From Acidovorax sp. NCPPB 3576 (GTDB lineage Bacteria > Pseudomonadota > Gammaproteobacteria > Burkholderiales > Burkholderiaceae_C), in assembly GCF_028473605.1 (NCBI RefSeq), contig NZ_CP097267.1:1604501-1668500 (forward strand): a DNA stretch of 64,000 bases, in the 5' to 3' direction. Position 1 is the first letter of the stretch; each line of letters starts with the position of its first letter. The notes under the pieces were generated by a model, which was not told where the DNA came from, did no database searches, and was given only the letters and a program-made list of their open reading frames with translations. Position numbers and translations under genes: made by a program. Positions 14,840-22,896 of this stretch are shown here, piece after piece.

Positions 14840-15137
14840 GGATCGCCGGCAATTTGCCCCGCCACCTGCCTCGGGCGTCGCCCTCAAATTCACCAATTTC
14901 AGGTAACGACAAAAACGGCAACCACTCGTAACATGCCGAATCGGTCGAAGAGACACACCCTCCGGTCCGATGTCACACCCGTGTGCGGAAACCTGAATGG
15001 TTCGTCGCGCAACGTTACCAACCCATGGCAGTGGATTCCCGGTCAGGGGCCTGAGCGCGCGAGTCGATCGAGCGCGGGTCTCTATCGGCTCAGGATGGCC
15101 TCCTGCCTGACCAAAACCAGTCCGAGCGACTCTGAAT
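14840..15137. other. Intergenic stretch between the OMF fragment and the kelch gene
   Basis: Nearly 300 bp with no supportable gene. It contains the break point of the OMF fragment and presumably the promoter of the kelch gene, but no convincing -35/-10 pair or PIP box was seen. Confidence 0.4.
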
Positions 15138-18107
15138 ATGACCCTGCATCCTGTCTTGGACTTCGCCTGGTTTCGGCGATTCTGGGTATTTCTTGTCGCC
15201 TCTCTGCTTCTTGGCGCCAGTGGCGCTGCCCTGGCGCAGCCCGCCTGGAGCACTGTGGCCAGCCTTACCACTGGACGCTACGCATCTGCGGCCACGCTGC
15301 TGCCCAGCGGCAAGGTGCTGGTCACGGGAGGTCAAGGCAACAGCGGCGATTCCCTCGCCAGCGCGGAGCTGTACGACCCGGCCACCAATGTCTGGAGCAG
15401 CGCGGGCAGCCTGGACACTTCACGCGCCTACCACACGGCCACGCTGCTGCCCAGCGGCAAGGTGCTGGTCACGGGAGGTGCAGGTAGCGGCCTCGTCGCC
15501 AGCGCGGAGCTGTACGACCCGGCCACCAATGGCTGGAGCAGTGCGGGCAGCCTGGTCAATGCGCGTGCCTCGCACACAGCGACGCTGCTGCCCAGCGGCA
15601 AGGTGCTGGTCACGGGAGGTCAATTCAACAACAGCAATTTGCTCGCCAGCGCGGAGCTGTACGACCCGTCCACCAATGGCTGGAGCAGCGCGGGCAACCT
15701 GGTCAATGCGCGCTTTGGGCACACAGCGACGCTGCTGCCCAGCGGCAAGGTGCTGGTCACGGGAGGTGCCGGTAGCGGCTTCGTCGCCAGCGCGGAGCTG
15801 TACGACCCGTCCACCAATGTCTGGAGCAGCGCGGGCAACCTGGTCAATGCGCGCTACTACCACACGGCCACGCTGCTGCCCAGCGGCAAGGTCCTGGTCA
15901 CGGGAGGAATCGGTAACAGCAGCCTCGTCGCCAGCGCGGAGGTCTATGACCCGGCTACCAATGTCTGGAGCAGCGCGGGCAACCTGGTCAATGGGCGCTA
16001 CTACCACACGGCCACGCTGCTGCCCAGCGGCAAGGTCCTGGTCACGGGAGGAATCGGTAACAGCAGTATCGGCGCCAGCGCGGAGCTGTACGAACCGGCC
16101 ACCAGTGTCTGGAGCAGCGCGGGCAACCTGGTCAATGGGCGCTACCTGCACACGGCCACGCTGCTGCCCAGCGGCAAGGTGCTGGTCACGGGAGGGGGCA
16201 GCAGCAGCGGCAATTCTCTCGCCAGCGCGGAACTGTACGACCCGTCCACCAATGGCTGGAGCAGCGCGGGCAACCTGATCAATGCGCGCTTTGGGCACAC
16301 AGCCACGCTGCTGCCCAACGGCAAGGTGCTGGTCACGGGAGGGTACGGCAGCGCCCTCGTCGCCAGCGCGGAGCTCTATGACCCGGCCACCAATGTCTGG
16401 AGCAGCGCGGGCAACCTGAGCGATGCGCGCGCCGAGCACACGGCCACGCTGCTGCCCAGCGGCAAGGTGCTGGTCACGGGAGGTTTCGTCAACAGCGGCA
16501 CCGTCGCCAGCGCGGAGCTGTACGACCCGTCCACCAATGTCTGGAGCAGCGCGGGCAACCTGGTCAATGCGCGCTACTACCACACGGCCACGCTGCTGCC
16601 CAGCGGCAAGGTGCTGGTCACTGGAGGACTCGGTAGTTCCTTCGCCAGCGCGGAGCTGTACGACCCGTCCACCAATGGCTGGAGTAGCGCGGGCAACCTG
16701 GCCAATGGGCGCTATCAGCACACGGCCACGCTGCTGCCCAGCGGCAAGGTGCTGGTCACGGGAGGTGCCGGTAGCGGCACCGTCGCCAGCGCGGAGCTGT
16801 ACGACCCGGCCACCAATGGCTGGAGTAGCGCGGGCAATCTGGGCACTGCGCGCTATCAGCACACAGCCACGCTGCTGCCCAGCGGCAAGGTGCTGATCAG
16901 GGGAGGTCAAGGCAACACCAGCCTCGTCGCCAGTTCGGAGCTGTTCACATCAGACCTGGGCGCCCCCATCACCCGCCAACCGGTTCTGACCAGTGCCAGC
17001 CCAGGCGCCCTGCGGCCAGGGGCTGCGTTGACCCTCAGCGGCACGCTGCTGCGCGGTGACAGCGAGGCCAGCGGAGGCTCTACCAACAGCTCGGCGACCA
17101 ATCTGCCGCTGGTGCAGCTGCAGCGCCTGGACGGCGGGGCAACCGCATGGCTTGCACCCGCCGCGGCCAGCAGCACCAGCTACACCTCGCAGCCTTTGCC
17201 GTCTTCGCTCGCCAGCGGCTGGTATGCCTTGCGTGCGGTGGTCAACGGCATTGCTTCCGACGCACTGCTGGTGCGTGCCGTCACCGTACCCAACCCGCCG
17301 ACGGCGGTAACGTCCTCGACGGGCGACGGTGCCGTTGCATTGACCTGGGCCTCGCCAGCCGATGACGGCGGCAGCGTTGTCACCGGCTACACCGTGCTCA
17401 AGCAAGCTGTGCCTGCGGGCGCCAGCACGGTGGCGTGCACGACGACCGGCGCTTTGGGCTGCACGGTCTCGGGGCTCACCAACGGCCAGGCATATTCCTT
17501 TACGGTGCGGGCCGCCAACGGGGTGGGCGACGGCGCCCTGTCAGCGGCGGCCCTGGCCACACCGCAGCAGTTCGTCAACCCGAGCGTGCCTTTGACGGGG
17601 GTGCCGGGCGGGGGCAACGCCTCCGTGCAGATCGCTGGGGGGCCTGCGGGATGCACGGTGGGCGCGCTGAACATCGACACCTCCGTGCCTCCTGGGGCAC
17701 CCAGCAACGCGAGCTTTCCGCTGGGCGTGCTGCGCTTCACCGCCACGGGGTGCGACAACGCCACGCTCACGGTGAAGGTGACCTATCCCAGCGCCATTCC
17801 GGCTGCGGCCCAGTTGCGCAAATACGGTCCGCAGACGTTCGGAGCACCGAACAGCTGGTTCTCGCCCAGCGGCGCCAGCATCAGCGGTGACCGCTTGACG
17901 GCAACCTACCAGGTGACGGACAACGGGCAGGGCGACAGCGACGGCACGCTGGGCAGCATCAGCGATCCATTCGCTCCCATGGTGCTGGCCGCAGTGCCGG
18001 GTCCTAGTGGCGTGGCCGCGATTCCCACGCTCAGCGAGTGGGGCCTGATCCTGATGTCGCTGATGGCGGCGGGGCTGGGAATGCTGGCGGTGCGCAGGCG
18101 CACTTGA
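15138..18107 (+). CDS. Secreted kelch-repeat protein with fibronectin III and IPTL-CTERM sorting signal
   Basis: This gene encodes 989 residues. A signal peptide (FRRFWVFLVASLLLGASGAALA, cut before QPAW) is followed by 12 kelch units (about residues 45-600) with the core 'HTATLLPSGKVLVTGG...ASAELYDP.TN.WSSAGNL'. Twelve units could form two six-bladed beta-propellers. A fibronectin-III-like domain follows (PPTAVTSSTGDGAVALTW...SFTVRAANGVG), then a Gly-rich beta domain. The C-terminus is IPTLSEWGLILMSLMAAGLGMLAV-RRRT: an IPTL motif, one membrane helix and an Arg cluster, the tripartite IPTL-CTERM exosortase signal. The protein is therefore probably exported and anchored or processed at the surface. 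No exosortase is in the window. The ribosome site is weak, so the start is chosen on the signal peptide. Confidence 0.9.
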   Translation: MTLHPVLDFAWFRRFWVFLVASLLLGASGAALAQPAWSTVASLTTGRYASAATLLPSGKVLVTGGQGNSGDSLASAELYDPATNVWSSAGSLDTSRAYHTATLLPSGKVLVTGGAGSGLVASAELYDPATNGWSSAGSLVNARASHTATLLPSGKVLVTGGQFNNSNLLASAELYDPSTNGWSSAGNLVNARFGHTATLLPSGKVLVTGGAGSGFVASAELYDPSTNVWSSAGNLVNARYYHTATLLPSGKVLVTGGIGNSSLVASAEVYDPATNVWSSAGNLVNGRYYHTATLLPSGKVLVTGGIGNSSIGASAELYEPATSVWSSAGNLVNGRYLHTATLLPSGKVLVTGGGSSSGNSLASAELYDPSTNGWSSAGNLINARFGHTATLLPNGKVLVTGGYGSALVASAELYDPATNVWSSAGNLSDARAEHTATLLPSGKVLVTGGFVNSGTVASAELYDPSTNVWSSAGNLVNARYYHTATLLPSGKVLVTGGLGSSFASAELYDPSTNGWSSAGNLANGRYQHTATLLPSGKVLVTGGAGSGTVASAELYDPATNGWSSAGNLGTARYQHTATLLPSGKVLIRGGQGNTSLVASSELFTSDLGAPITRQPVLTSASPGALRPGAALTLSGTLLRGDSEASGGSTNSSATNLPLVQLQRLDGGATAWLAPAAASSTSYTSQPLPSSLASGWYALRAVVNGIASDALLVRAVTVPNPPTAVTSSTGDGAVALTWASPADDGGSVVTGYTVLKQAVPAGASTVACTTTGALGCTVSGLTNGQAYSFTVRAANGVGDGALSAAALATPQQFVNPSVPLTGVPGGGNASVQIAGGPAGCTVGALNIDTSVPPGAPSNASFPLGVLRFTATGCDNATLTVKVTYPSAIPAAAQLRKYGPQTFGAPNSWFSPSGASISGDRLTATYQVTDNGQGDSDGTLGSISDPFAPMVLAAVPGPSGVAAIPTLSEWGLILMSLMAAGLGMLAVRRRT
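15273..16935 (+). repeat. Twelve tandem kelch-coding repeats
   Basis: The coding sequence repeats about every 140-156 bp with long identical blocks such as those encoding TLLPSGKVLVTGG and ASAELYDP. Unit length varies only in the loop after TGG. High identity makes unit gain, loss or gene conversion likely. It also leaves a 496-codon open frame on the opposite strand, which I regard as an artefact of the periodicity. Confidence 0.9.
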
Positions 18108-18437
18108 GACGGCAGTGCGTGTGGGCTAGGGTGCTACCGCGAGGGGTGGCGTTGGGCTCTGAGTCGTCGGTGGACAGCGTAGCCCCAAAGCTGCCGTTGA
18201 TTCAAAACATATGGATCGGTGTCTGCAGAGCGCACAGTTGGCGAGCTCGGTTGGGCTCACTGTCACGCCATAGTTTGCCTACTTCACGCTTGCCGGGTTT
18301 CATGAGAAATTTATACCTGTTTATTTACGCCGCATCCTGCTTCGCAAGCCAACGGGCAAGCGGGTTGCGAGACCTTTTTTCAAAGGGTGTATCGTCACGC
18401 CCCGGATGTATCAACCGTGTTTTGCCGTCGACATTGA
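18108..18437. other. Gap between the kelch gene and the integron cassettes
   Basis: About 330 bp, becoming AT-richer toward the right. No integron integrase, no attI that I recognise and no convincing gene. This is where an integrase would be expected if the cassette array were a complete integron. Confidence 0.4.
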
Positions 18438-18454
18438 ATTAGAGCTTGCCAGCC

Positions 18455-19078
18455 ATGCCATTTCCCAATTGTCATAACAGGTCGAATCCAAACAACCGGA
18501 AGAGCCTTGCTTCCGCATACGTAATCACGCCTTTAGCTCATACGAAATTGTTGCCAGGGCAGAAGCTAACGGGATGCTGCGGCCCCATTAAGGATGAGTG
18601 CTACACGTTCTCCTATCAAAACAAGTCGGCCGCGACGGATACTGGGCTTTTCAGTGTTGGCCGCCACTGCGCGCTAGATTTTTTGACCCTAATAGGTCAA
18701 TCTGCCCCTCCTTGTTTTAACCCGCTGACATCACCGTCCAGCAGCGGAGGGGGAGGGGCTGCATCCGCGGCAAGTTCATCGACAATGTGCGCCTTAAATA
18801 TTGAGGTATATCAGGCCGTCAACTTGCTTACGCTTGATTGGGGGCCACCTAAAGCCTCACTTCAAACGATCTTGACAGCTATTTTTTTAGCTCCCACGAG
18901 TGCGATTTCGAATAACCATGTCATACACCTGAACAATATTATTGGCAAAGACCACCAAGGAAGAAAATTTGCTGCGATTATCACTGCACTGAAAGCCATG
19001 CACCCAAATATGAGGATTTTCACCTTTCCAAATATTCAAGCTGTGCTTTTCAATGCCAATAAAGCCAGCAATTTCTAG
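18455..19078 (+). CDS. Cassette 1: hypothetical protein
   Basis: This gene encodes 207 residues from ATG 18455 (an in-frame TTG nine bases earlier is possible). It is low in GC and codon use is unlike the flanking chromosome. Visible features are a segment with clustered Cys and Tyr (GCCGPIKDECYTFSYQN), 'GLFSVGRHCALDFLTLIGQ', a Ser/Gly-rich linker (SSSGGGGAASAASSS) and a C-terminal alpha/beta-looking region. No signal peptide or membrane segment is seen. The stop lies 5 bp before attC-1, the normal layout for an integron cassette gene. I do not recognise the family. Confidence 0.7.
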   Translation: MPFPNCHNRSNPNNRKSLASAYVITPLAHTKLLPGQKLTGCCGPIKDECYTFSYQNKSAATDTGLFSVGRHCALDFLTLIGQSAPPCFNPLTSPSSSGGGGAASAASSSTMCALNIEVYQAVNLLTLDWGPPKASLQTILTAIFLAPTSAISNNHVIHLNNIIGKDHQGRKFAAIITALKAMHPNMRIFTFPNIQAVLFNANKASNF

Positions 19079-19083
19079 GCAAT

Positions 19084-19150
19084 CTCTAACCCATTACTCC
19101 AACAGACCTGCGCGAAAAGCCGCGCAGGCCGGTGAATTCAGACGTTAAAG
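19084..19150 (+). repeat. attC site 1
   Basis: A 67-bp imperfect palindrome. The left box is CTCTAAC (19084-19090), the stem CCTGCGCG...CGCGCAGG, the inner box GGTGAATTCA and the right box GTTAAAG (19144-19150). The layout resembles the aadA-type attC. Confidence 0.85.
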
Positions 19151-19154
19151 CGCC

Positions 19155-19409
19155 ATGGTCTTCCTTGCACTCACTCCTGCGGGTCTACACCGCGCAATCG
19201 CCCATTCAAAGGCTTCTCCGTTCCCAATTTGGTGCGGCGCGGACGCTATCAGCGAGTCCGACTACTAAGCTCTTGAATCTGTCGATGTGTCGCGCTTCAT
19301 CTATCCGCTTGCCGGTGAGCCTGGTGAAATTCTGCAGGGCGCGATTGAAACGATTGCAGAGCATCACCCCAACGCAACTATCTGGGTTGAGCATGTGTCC
19401 GCGCTTTAA
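19155..19409 (+). pseudogene. Cassette 2: small hypothetical protein with an in-frame stop
   Basis: Starting at ATG 19155 the frame reads MVFLALTPAGLHRAIAHSKA...SESDY, then TAA at 19266-19268, and continues ALESVDVSRFIYPLAGEPGE...HHPNATIWVEHVSAL to TAA 19407-19409. Both halves are in the same frame and look like one 84-residue protein with a single Gln-to-stop change (CAA to TAA). The final stop lies inside the left box of attC-2, a common cassette arrangement. Small proteins of this type are often carried in chromosomal integrons; their role is unknown to me. Confidence 0.75.
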
Positions 19410-19493
19410 CAAGTACGTCAACGGGACGCCAAACTGCTGCGCAGTTTGGTTCCCCCCGTTGCGCTACGGCGCTCGTTACGTCCAACGTTGAAC
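19404..19493 (+). repeat. attC site 2
   Basis: A 90-bp imperfect palindrome. The left box is CTTTAAC (19404-19410), the central stem CCAAACTG/CAGTTTGG, the flanking arms TACGT/ACGT and ACGGG/CCCGT, and the right box GTTGAAC (19487-19493). Confidence 0.85.
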
Positions 19494-19496
19494 ACC

Positions 19497-19811
19497 ATGA
19501 GACCCCGCCGCGACGAAATCATCGAAGCCCTCGCCGGCATGTCGCGAGCCGAAATCGCCGAAGTTGTATGCGAGGCACTTCGTGGCTTCGACGCTGAGGG
19601 GCTCCGCTTGTGTCTGGTTGAGGTCCACACGCCGTCGCCAGAAGCTCCGCCGGATGTCGAGTTTGTCGCCTTGCCTGCGCCTGGGTATGACCGTCCGGGT
19701 GTTGACGATCTGAACGAGCAAGGGAAATGCGAGAGTTGCGGCACGCGCGTGGTCGCGGTCGCCAAGCTGGCATCTTGCCCCGTATGTATGGGAGAAGTCA
19801 GGTGCACCTGA
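19497..19811 (+). CDS. Cassette 3: small protein with C-terminal zinc ribbon
   Basis: This gene encodes 104 residues. The ATG at 19497 is only 4 bp after the attC-2 right box, as usual for cassette genes. The N-terminus is helical (RRDEIIEALAGMSRAEIAEVVCEALRGF). The C-terminus has two CxxC pairs, CESC and CPVC, about 20 residues apart, consistent with a zinc ribbon. The stop codon is 1 bp before attC-3. No signal peptide. The function is unknown; a nucleic-acid or protein-binding role is possible from the zinc ribbon alone. Confidence 0.75.
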   Translation: MRPRRDEIIEALAGMSRAEIAEVVCEALRGFDAEGLRLCLVEVHTPSPEAPPDVEFVALPAPGYDRPGVDDLNEQGKCESCGTRVVAVAKLASCPVCMGEVRCT

Positions 19812-19812
19812 T

Positions 19813-19869
19813 GTTCAACCTTTCGCTGCAGCGGACGGCTTGGCCGTCCGCTGAGCTTGCACGTTGAGC
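19813..19869 (+). repeat. attC site 3
   Basis: A 57-bp palindrome. The left box is GTTCAAC (19813-19819), the stem GCAGCGGACGGC around a TTGG loop with CCGTCCGCTG, and the right box GTTGAGC (19863-19869). It is the last site; no later GCTCAAC partner box was found. Confidence 0.85.
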
Positions 19870-20142
19870 GCCCGCCTCACTTTGAGTTGACTGGCTGCTA
19901 CTGGCCGAAAGCCGTCGCCGCCCGCCAAGCGGCGCAAATCAGGCACTGTCGCGCGCTCAATCGAGACAGGCGTCCAGTATTCCGTCCCTTGGCAGCCTGT
20001 TCGTTTTCCACACATCCTGTTCCCGCGAGAAACGACTCTCGATAGCCCATTCGGCCCGGCTTGCAAGCCGGTCACCATTGGGGCCCTGGAGATTCGCCCA
20101 CCGTCCCTGCTCGGATTCAATTCAAGTGGCGTGTCGCATGCG
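19870..20142. other. Stretch after the last attC site
   Basis: About 270 bp with no gene I can support on either strand; possibly the decayed end of a fourth cassette. Confidence 0.35.
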
Positions 20143-20364
20143 TCAAGCCATCAGGCCGAGCAGCAAACTCATCAGCACCAGTCCCCATTGAGACAGAGCG
20201 GGCACACCGGTTATCCCGGCCGCAGCCAGGACGACCATCGGCGCGAACGGATCGTCAATGGCGCCCACTGAGGTGTTCGAATCACCGGCTTGGTTGTCGG
20301 TGACTGAATAGGCCACCGTGCGGCGGTCGCTGCTCAGCGAATAGCTCGCCGCTGGCAGCTCAAA
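20143..20364 (-). pseudogene. C-terminal relic of an IPTL-CTERM surface protein
   Basis: On the minus strand about 73 codons read LPAASYSLSSDRRTVAYSVTDN...DDPFAPMVVLAAAGITGVPALSQWGLVLMSLLLGLMA, then a stop. This aligns with the end of the kelch protein (TATYQVTDN...SDPFAPMVLAA...IPTLSEWGLILMSLMAAGLGMLAV). The Arg-rich tail is missing. The frame is closed by a stop just upstream (20365-20367) and there is no start or N-terminus. It lies 2 kb from the intact IPTL-CTERM gene, on the opposite strand. Confidence 0.8.
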
Positions 20365-20525
20365 TCATGCAGCTCACGGGTTGGCCACCAAACCTGAAGA
20401 TCAGCGCGCAAGTTCTAAAGCCAGCGGCGTACCGCAGTTGGATGCCCTTCTCGGGCTTCTCCCATTCAATAGCTGGGCTGGATAGACTGCGCGCTGTTTG
20501 ATGCATTCAGCATCTGGAGTGCTCA

Positions 20526-21413
20526 ATGGACTTGCTCGACAGCATGCAGGTGTACGTGCATACGGTGGAAAAAGGCAGCCTGAGCGCTGCCGCACAAGCC
20601 TGCGGAATCTCCGCCACCATGGCCGGCAACCACCTGCGCACGCTAGAAAAGCGGCTGGGCATGCAACTGCTGAACCGGACCACGCGGCGCCAGCACCTGA
20701 CGGCCCTGGGCGAGGACTACTACGCGCGCTGCAAGGAGATCCTGCGGCTCGTGGCCGAAACCGACGCGCAGGCGCAGAACCTGCAGCTCGCCCCCGCCGG
20801 CAAGCTGCGCATCAGCGCGCCGGTCACCTTCGGCACCGAGGCGCTGATGCCGGCGCTGTCGGTGTACCTGGCGCGCTACCCGGACGTGAGCGTCGATGTG
20901 TCCTTGAGCGACCGCGTGGTCGATCTGATCGAAGAGGGCTTCGAAGCCGCGATCCGCATCGGCCAGCTGCCCGATTCGGCACTGATCGCCAGGCCGCTGG
21001 CGCCGTACCGGCTGATGATCTGCGCCTCGCCCGGGTACCTCGCGCGCCGGGGCACGCCGGCCCGGCCCGAAGACCTGAGCGGGCACGAATGCCTGTCCTT
21101 CAGTCCTGCCGCCCTGGCCAACTGGCGGTTGTACAGCGGCGACGACGACGGGCTTTGCATTCCCGTGTCGGGCCGCGTGCAGGTCAATAACGGCCAGGCG
21201 CTGCGCGTGGCCGCGCTGCATGGTCTGGGCATCGTGCTGCAGCCTGCGATCCTGCTGGAGGCCGATGTGGCGGCCGGGCGGCTGGTGCGGCTGTTTCCCG
21301 GGCATGACCTGCCCGTGCGGCCGATGAGCGTGGTGTACCTGCAGGACCGGTACCGGTCGCCCAAGCTGCGCAGCTTCGTGGAGTTCCTGGTGGAGCGGTT
21401 CACTGACGGTTGA
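20526..21413 (+). CDS. LysR-family transcriptional regulator
   Basis: This gene encodes 295 residues starting MDLLDSMQVYVHTVEKGSLSAAAQ, the usual start of a LysR winged-helix domain (about residues 1-60, recognition helix near ATMAGNHLRTLEKRLG). It is followed by a periplasmic-binding-like effector domain (KLRISAPVTFGTEALMPALSVYL...). It belongs to the common group that ends DRYRSPKLRSFVEFLVERF. LysR proteins bind DNA and respond to a small ligand, often controlling a neighbouring gene. Here the left neighbour is a relic and the right a transposase fragment, so its original target may have been displaced. SDR, OYE and MarR genes lie further right. Confidence 0.93.
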   Translation: MDLLDSMQVYVHTVEKGSLSAAAQACGISATMAGNHLRTLEKRLGMQLLNRTTRRQHLTALGEDYYARCKEILRLVAETDAQAQNLQLAPAGKLRISAPVTFGTEALMPALSVYLARYPDVSVDVSLSDRVVDLIEEGFEAAIRIGQLPDSALIARPLAPYRLMICASPGYLARRGTPARPEDLSGHECLSFSPAALANWRLYSGDDDGLCIPVSGRVQVNNGQALRVAALHGLGIVLQPAILLEADVAAGRLVRLFPGHDLPVRPMSVVYLQDRYRSPKLRSFVEFLVERFTDG

Positions 21414-21601
21414 GGGTGCGGCGGCCGGGATTCGCTGTGCGATTCGGCCAAAGCCACCCTGATCCCGGAAAGTATTTAGTCCGCGCTGAACAACGCGCAA
21501 GCCGTTGATCTTGCTTGCATTTTTTCAGGTTGATGGATGCAGCATTTGCAAGGTATGGTTTTGCCAGTACCTGTTTTCTTGCAAATTCCTCCGGAGATTC
21601 C

Positions 21602-22150
21602 ATGGGCCCGAAGCCTTCGCAGCCGCAGAGCGACGAGTTGTTCATCTCCCGGCTGGACGAGTTGATCAACATGCGTCACCCGCTGGTCAAGCTGGCCGCG
21701 TTGATCGACTGGGCCGAGATCGAACGCACCTTCGCGGTCTCGTTCACATCCGGCCGCGGCCGGCCCGCCTTGCCGGCGCGCCTGGTGGCCGGCCTGCCGT
21801 ACCTGCAGCACACCTTCGACGCCTCCGATGAGGCAGTGGTGAACACCTGGGTGGAGAACCCGTACTGGCAGTTCTTCTGCGGCGAGACCTACCTGCAGAC
21901 CGAGGCGCCCATCGACCCGTCCAGCCTGACGCGCTGGAGAAAGCGCGTTGGAGAAGAAGGCGTGGAGACGCTGCTGGCCGCCAGCATCCAGGCTGCCCGG
22001 CGTGGTGGTGTTGTGAAGAGGTCCAGCTCGCAGCAGGTGATCGCGGACACCACCGTCATGCCCAAGGCGATTGCGCACCCTATTGACAGCCGGCTGCTGG
22101 ACAAGAGCCGCCAGCACCTGGTCAAGGCCGCCGAAGACAACGGGGAGTGA
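21602..22150 (+). pseudogene. Truncated IS5-type transposase
   Basis: About 182 codons from ATG 21602 encode the N-terminal part of an IS5-family transposase of the long (about 450-residue) type: MGPKPSQPQSDELFISRLDELINMRHPLVKLAALIDW, then GRGRPALPARLVAGLPYLQHTF and QFFCGETYLQ. The first catalytic Asp region (VIADTTVMPKAIAHP) is present. The frame ends soon after DKSRQHLVKAAEDNG, where the expected second half is missing. No matching terminal repeats were found around it. Confidence 0.8.
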
Positions 22151-22231
22151 GGAGGGCGGGTGCGACCCTGCCTTGGCGCACAGCGCCCAGGCCGGTGCGC
22201 ATGGGTCGGGCCGTTCCGCCTGCGGCACGCC

Positions 22232-22786
22232 TTAAGGGGCCGGCGGCACCCGTGCCGGGTTTTCCGCCTGGTAGGCCACCATGAACGCATCCGACGCCAC
22301 CTGATCGGCCAACGCCCTCAAGCTCGCTGCCGAGGCGGGGCCGAGAACGGCCTCGACCCGTTCGTTCGCCGTGGCCCATCGCACGATCGCATCCGAAAGC
22401 AAACGCTTGCCGAGCGGCGTCAGCACGCCCCGCTTGGTCCGCCGGTCCTGGGCGTCGGGCCGCAGCTCGACGATGCCGTCGCGCACCAGCGGCCGCAGCG
22501 CATGGGTCAGGGCCGACAGCTGGATGGCGAGCCGGCCCGCCAGGTCCTGCAGCGCCGGTCCTTCGGCTTCGGCGCTCTTGAATTTGGCGATCTCCCCCAT
22601 CAGCGCCAGCTGCGTCGCCTTGAGGTTCAGCGGCGCGAGGGCGTCGTCGTACAGCTGCCCCAGCCTGCGGGCCGCCAGGCGCACCGCCGTGTTCGTGCAG
22701 ACCTGCACGCCGGCCAGGACAGGCTCTGCGGCCGTGGCCTGGACCCCTGCGTTGGGCGTGTCCATCGGGTTGTCGGTAATTCCCAT
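22232..22786 (-). CDS. MarR-family transcriptional regulator
   Basis: This gene encodes 184 residues. The central region is a winged helix-turn-helix of the MarR type (LNLKATQLALMGEIAKF...LQDLAGRLAIQLSALTHALRPLVRDGIVELRPDAQDRRTKRGVLTPLGKRLL), including the 'D.RT..V.LT..G' wing. The start is either 22786 or ATG 22765; neither has a strong ribosome site. It is divergent from the SDR gene. The 110-bp gap contains two TTGAGCCCTCAA boxes that are probably its operator. Ligands of such regulators are often phenolics, quinones or oxidants, which would fit the SDR and Old Yellow Enzyme it faces. Confidence 0.92.
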   Translation of the reverse strand: MGITDNPMDTPNAGVQATAAEPVLAGVQVCTNTAVRLAARRLGQLYDDALAPLNLKATQLALMGEIAKFKSAEAEGPALQDLAGRLAIQLSALTHALRPLVRDGIVELRPDAQDRRTKRGVLTPLGKRLLSDAIVRWATANERVEAVLGPASAASLRALADQVASDAFMVAYQAENPARVPPAP

Positions 22787-22844
22787 GCGTTTTAAAAGGT
22801 TGAGTGCTGCACCATTGAAATCAAGCCGAGGTTCGGCTCTACAT

Positions 22845-22877
22845 TTGAGCCCTCAATCAATTTGGTTGAGCCCTCAA
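22845..22877. promoter_or_regulatory. Tandem TTGAGCCCTCAA operator boxes
   Basis: Two identical near-palindromic 12-mers, at 22845-22856 and 22866-22877, are spaced 21 bp start to start (two helical turns). They lie between marR and the SDR gene, just before the SDR ribosome site. Confidence 0.72.
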
Positions 22878-22896
22878 TTTTATCGGAGAGATAGCA

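Larger units (their letters stand above)
18438..19869 (+). mobile_element. Integron gene-cassette array without integrase (CALIN)
   Basis: Three consecutive attC sites each end a short gene in the same direction. The terminal seven-base boxes match in the way cassette biology predicts. The right box of site 1 (GTTAAAG) is complementary to the left box of site 2 (CTTTAAC), and the right box of site 2 (GTTGAAC) to the left box of site 3 (GTTCAAC). The left box of site 1 (CTCTAAC) calls for GTTAGAG at the upstream junction; ATTAGAG is found at 18438-18444. No intI gene is present nearby. The cassettes are lower in GC than the chromosome. Confidence 0.85.

Noticed and set aside
15420..16910. A 496-codon repetitive open frame opposite the kelch repeats
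   Set aside because: It arises from the periodic repeat DNA; the plus frame has the signal peptide, kelch motifs and sorting tail.
15273..16935. CRISPR-like repeat array
   Set aside because: The repeats are about 150 bp, coding and contiguous in frame; no short repeat-spacer pattern.
18038..18442. An open frame before the cassette array as a possible integron integrase
   Set aside because: It overlaps the kelch gene end and shows no tyrosine-recombinase motifs.
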